Below, one piece after another: positions 62,847-64,000 of a DNA stretch of 64,000 bases. Where the stretch lies: NCBI GenBank assembly GCA_037441525.1, contig JBBISA010000001.1, positions 248,001 through 312,000 of the forward strand, given 5' to 3'. The position numbers and the translations under genes are program-made. Positions within the stretch are counted from its first letter, which is position 1. Each line of letters begins with the position of its first letter. This stretch comes from SKVR01 sp037441525 (GTDB taxonomy: Bacteria; Bacteroidota; Bacteroidia; Bacteroidales; UBA7960). The notes below the pieces were generated by a model. The model was not told the DNA's origin, did not search any database, and worked only from the letters and a program-made list of their open reading frames with translations.

Positions 62847-64000
62847 ATGGCAAACTTTGAAATCGTGATGCCCAAGATGGGCGAAAGTATTACCGAAGCA
62901 ACAATTACCAAATGGCTTAAGCAGGTTGGTGATCCTGTTGGAGAGGATGAAGCATTGGCAGAAATTGCCACCGACAAGGTTGATTCTGAAATACCATCAC
63001 CTGTGGAAGGAGTTTTGAAAGAAATATTCTTTCAGGAAGGAGATGTAGTAGAAGTGGGTAAAGTAATTGCTGTAATTAGGATGGATGGAGATGATGAAAA
63101 TGATGCATCTGAAAAAACCACTGAACCCAGCAAAAAGGAACAACCCGCACCCGCAGTTTCCGGAATCTCGGTAGCCCAACCGGTTGATGAAGGAGCAAAA
63201 GGATCGTCAGGCAGATTCTACTCACCCCTTGTTAGAAATATTGCCAGAGAAGAAGGAATAACCATGCAGGAACTCGATACAGTTACAGGTACAGGAAAAG
63301 ACGGCCGCCTTACAAAGGAAGACCTTCTCAACTATCTTAAAAACCGAAACAAGCCTTCCACTGCCAAAGTTGAATCCAAACCTGCACCCGTTGCTGATGC
63401 TCCCAAGGCAGATATGCCAAAGGCTTCAAAGGTAATACATGCTGTTGATGTTAAAACAGATGCAGGTGATGAGATTGTTGAGATGACCCGTTTGCGCAAA
63501 CTCATAGTTGATCACATGGTAGCATCGGAAGATACCAGCGTGCATGTTACGTCCATAGCCGAATTTGATGTAACCAACCTGGTTAAATGGCGTGAAAAAT
63601 ACAAAACTCTTTTTGAAAAACGCGAAGGAGAAAAGCTAACCTTCACACCCATTTTTATATGGGCTATCGCCAAGGCACTTAAGGATTATCCTATGGTCAA
63701 CGCCAGTGTTAGCGGCGATAAGATAATCCTGCGCAAAAACATCAATATAGGTATGGCCGCAGCCCTGCCTGATGGTAATCTCATTGTTCCGGTTATTAAA
63801 AATGCCGACCACATGAGCCTGGTTGGGCTTGCAAAAAGCGTAAACGACCTGGCCGCCAGAGCCAGAACCAATAAACTTACACCCGACGAAATTCAGGGTG
63901 GCACTTTTACCCTTACCAACCTGGGAACATTTGATACTTTGTTCGCCACACCTATTATCAATCAGCCTCAAGTTGCAATTCTGGGTACCGGTGCTATCAA
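62847..64000 (+). CDS. 2-oxoacid dehydrogenase E2 (lipoamide acyltransferase), 3' end outside window
   Basis: 384 codons are visible and the frame is still open at the right edge. An N-terminal lipoyl domain has K44 in ATDKVDSEIP as the lipoylated lysine. After an alanine/proline-rich linker comes a peripheral subunit-binding domain (about 126-165, YSPLVRNIAREEGITMQEL), a second linker, and the first ~175 residues of the catalytic acyltransferase domain. The HxxxDG catalytic motif would lie beyond the edge. It transfers an acyl group from lipoate to CoA. It could belong to a pyruvate, 2-oxoglutarate or branched-chain complex; E1 and E3 are not in the window. Confidence 0.92.
   Translation, partial: MANFEIVMPKMGESITEATITKWLKQVGDPVGEDEALAEIATDKVDSEIPSPVEGVLKEIFFQEGDVVEVGKVIAVIRMDGDDENDASEKTTEPSKKEQPAPAVSGISVAQPVDEGAKGSSGRFYSPLVRNIAREEGITMQELDTVTGTGKDGRLTKEDLLNYLKNRNKPSTAKVESKPAPVADAPKADMPKASKVIHAVDVKTDAGDEIVEMTRLRKLIVDHMVASEDTSVHVTSIAEFDVTNLVKWREKYKTLFEKREGEKLTFTPIFIWAIAKALKDYPMVNASVSGDKIILRKNINIGMAAALPDGNLIVPVIKNADHMSLVGLAKSVNDLAARARTNKLTPDEIQGGTFTLTNLGTFDTLFATPIINQPQVAILGTGAI

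Noticed and set aside
1..64000. CRISPR arrays, insertion sequences, prophage or tRNA genes
   Set aside because: No regularly spaced repeats, transposase motifs, phage structural genes or tRNA cloverleaf cores were found on either strand by eye.

Overview
The window comes from a Bacteroidota bacterium, most likely an anaerobe of the Bacteroidales/Marinilabiliales type. The evidence is: fused SecDF, a Porin_10-family porin, DPP5, a PorE-like OmpA protein, promoters with the Bacteroidota -7 box TAnnTTTG, almost no Shine-Dalgarno sites, and ferredoxin-dependent 2-oxoacid metabolism (pyruvate:ferredoxin oxidoreductase plus a four-subunit 2-oxoacid:ferredoxin oxidoreductase). Nothing resembling an insertion sequence, prophage, CRISPR array or tRNA gene was seen.

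Layout. 1-8.5 kb: the end of a DUF2027/Smr protein, the RNase P RNA gene directly after its stop codon, a periplasmic TPR protein with an outer-membrane barrel partner, and gyrB. 8.5-15 kb: a SNF2-type helicase, a Cys-type glutathione peroxidase, a CysQ-like phosphatase, a DMT transporter and a NadR-like P-loop kinase. 15.2-35 kb: a long run of signalling genes, all on the + strand. 35-48 kb: ilvE, then on the - strand pyrF, prfA, purM, a PorE-like gene, tatA, secDF and a vor/kor operon. 48.5-64 kb: a SanA-like protein, DPP5, a Porin_10 porin, PFOR, a broken membrane pyrophosphatase gene, recR, an unusual GT2/phosphoglycosyltransferase-like fusion, and the start of a 2-oxoacid dehydrogenase E2 gene that runs off the window.

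The most unusual part is the signalling island (15241-34986). It holds stand-alone CheR and CheB enzymes, a membrane GAF protein, and a complete SiaA/SiaB/SiaC-type phosphatase-kinase-phosphoprotein switch. The SiaC homologue has threonine at residue 68, the position phosphorylated in the Pseudomonas protein. The switch is followed closely by a TerB-ABCG-type transporter, a lipoprotein and a small secreted protein. After these come a lone receiver, a 1239-residue CheB-CheR-PAS fusion with no kinase domain, another receiver, a receiver-adenylate cyclase and a hybrid histidine kinase. No chemoreceptor, CheA, CheW or GGDEF cyclase is present, so the methylation enzymes and the SiaC-like output must act on something other than their textbook partners, or on partners encoded elsewhere.

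The second notable item is hppA. It is broken by at least two frameshifts at homopolymer runs and carries a short degenerate tandem repeat, while longer homopolymers in a neighbouring gene are read correctly.
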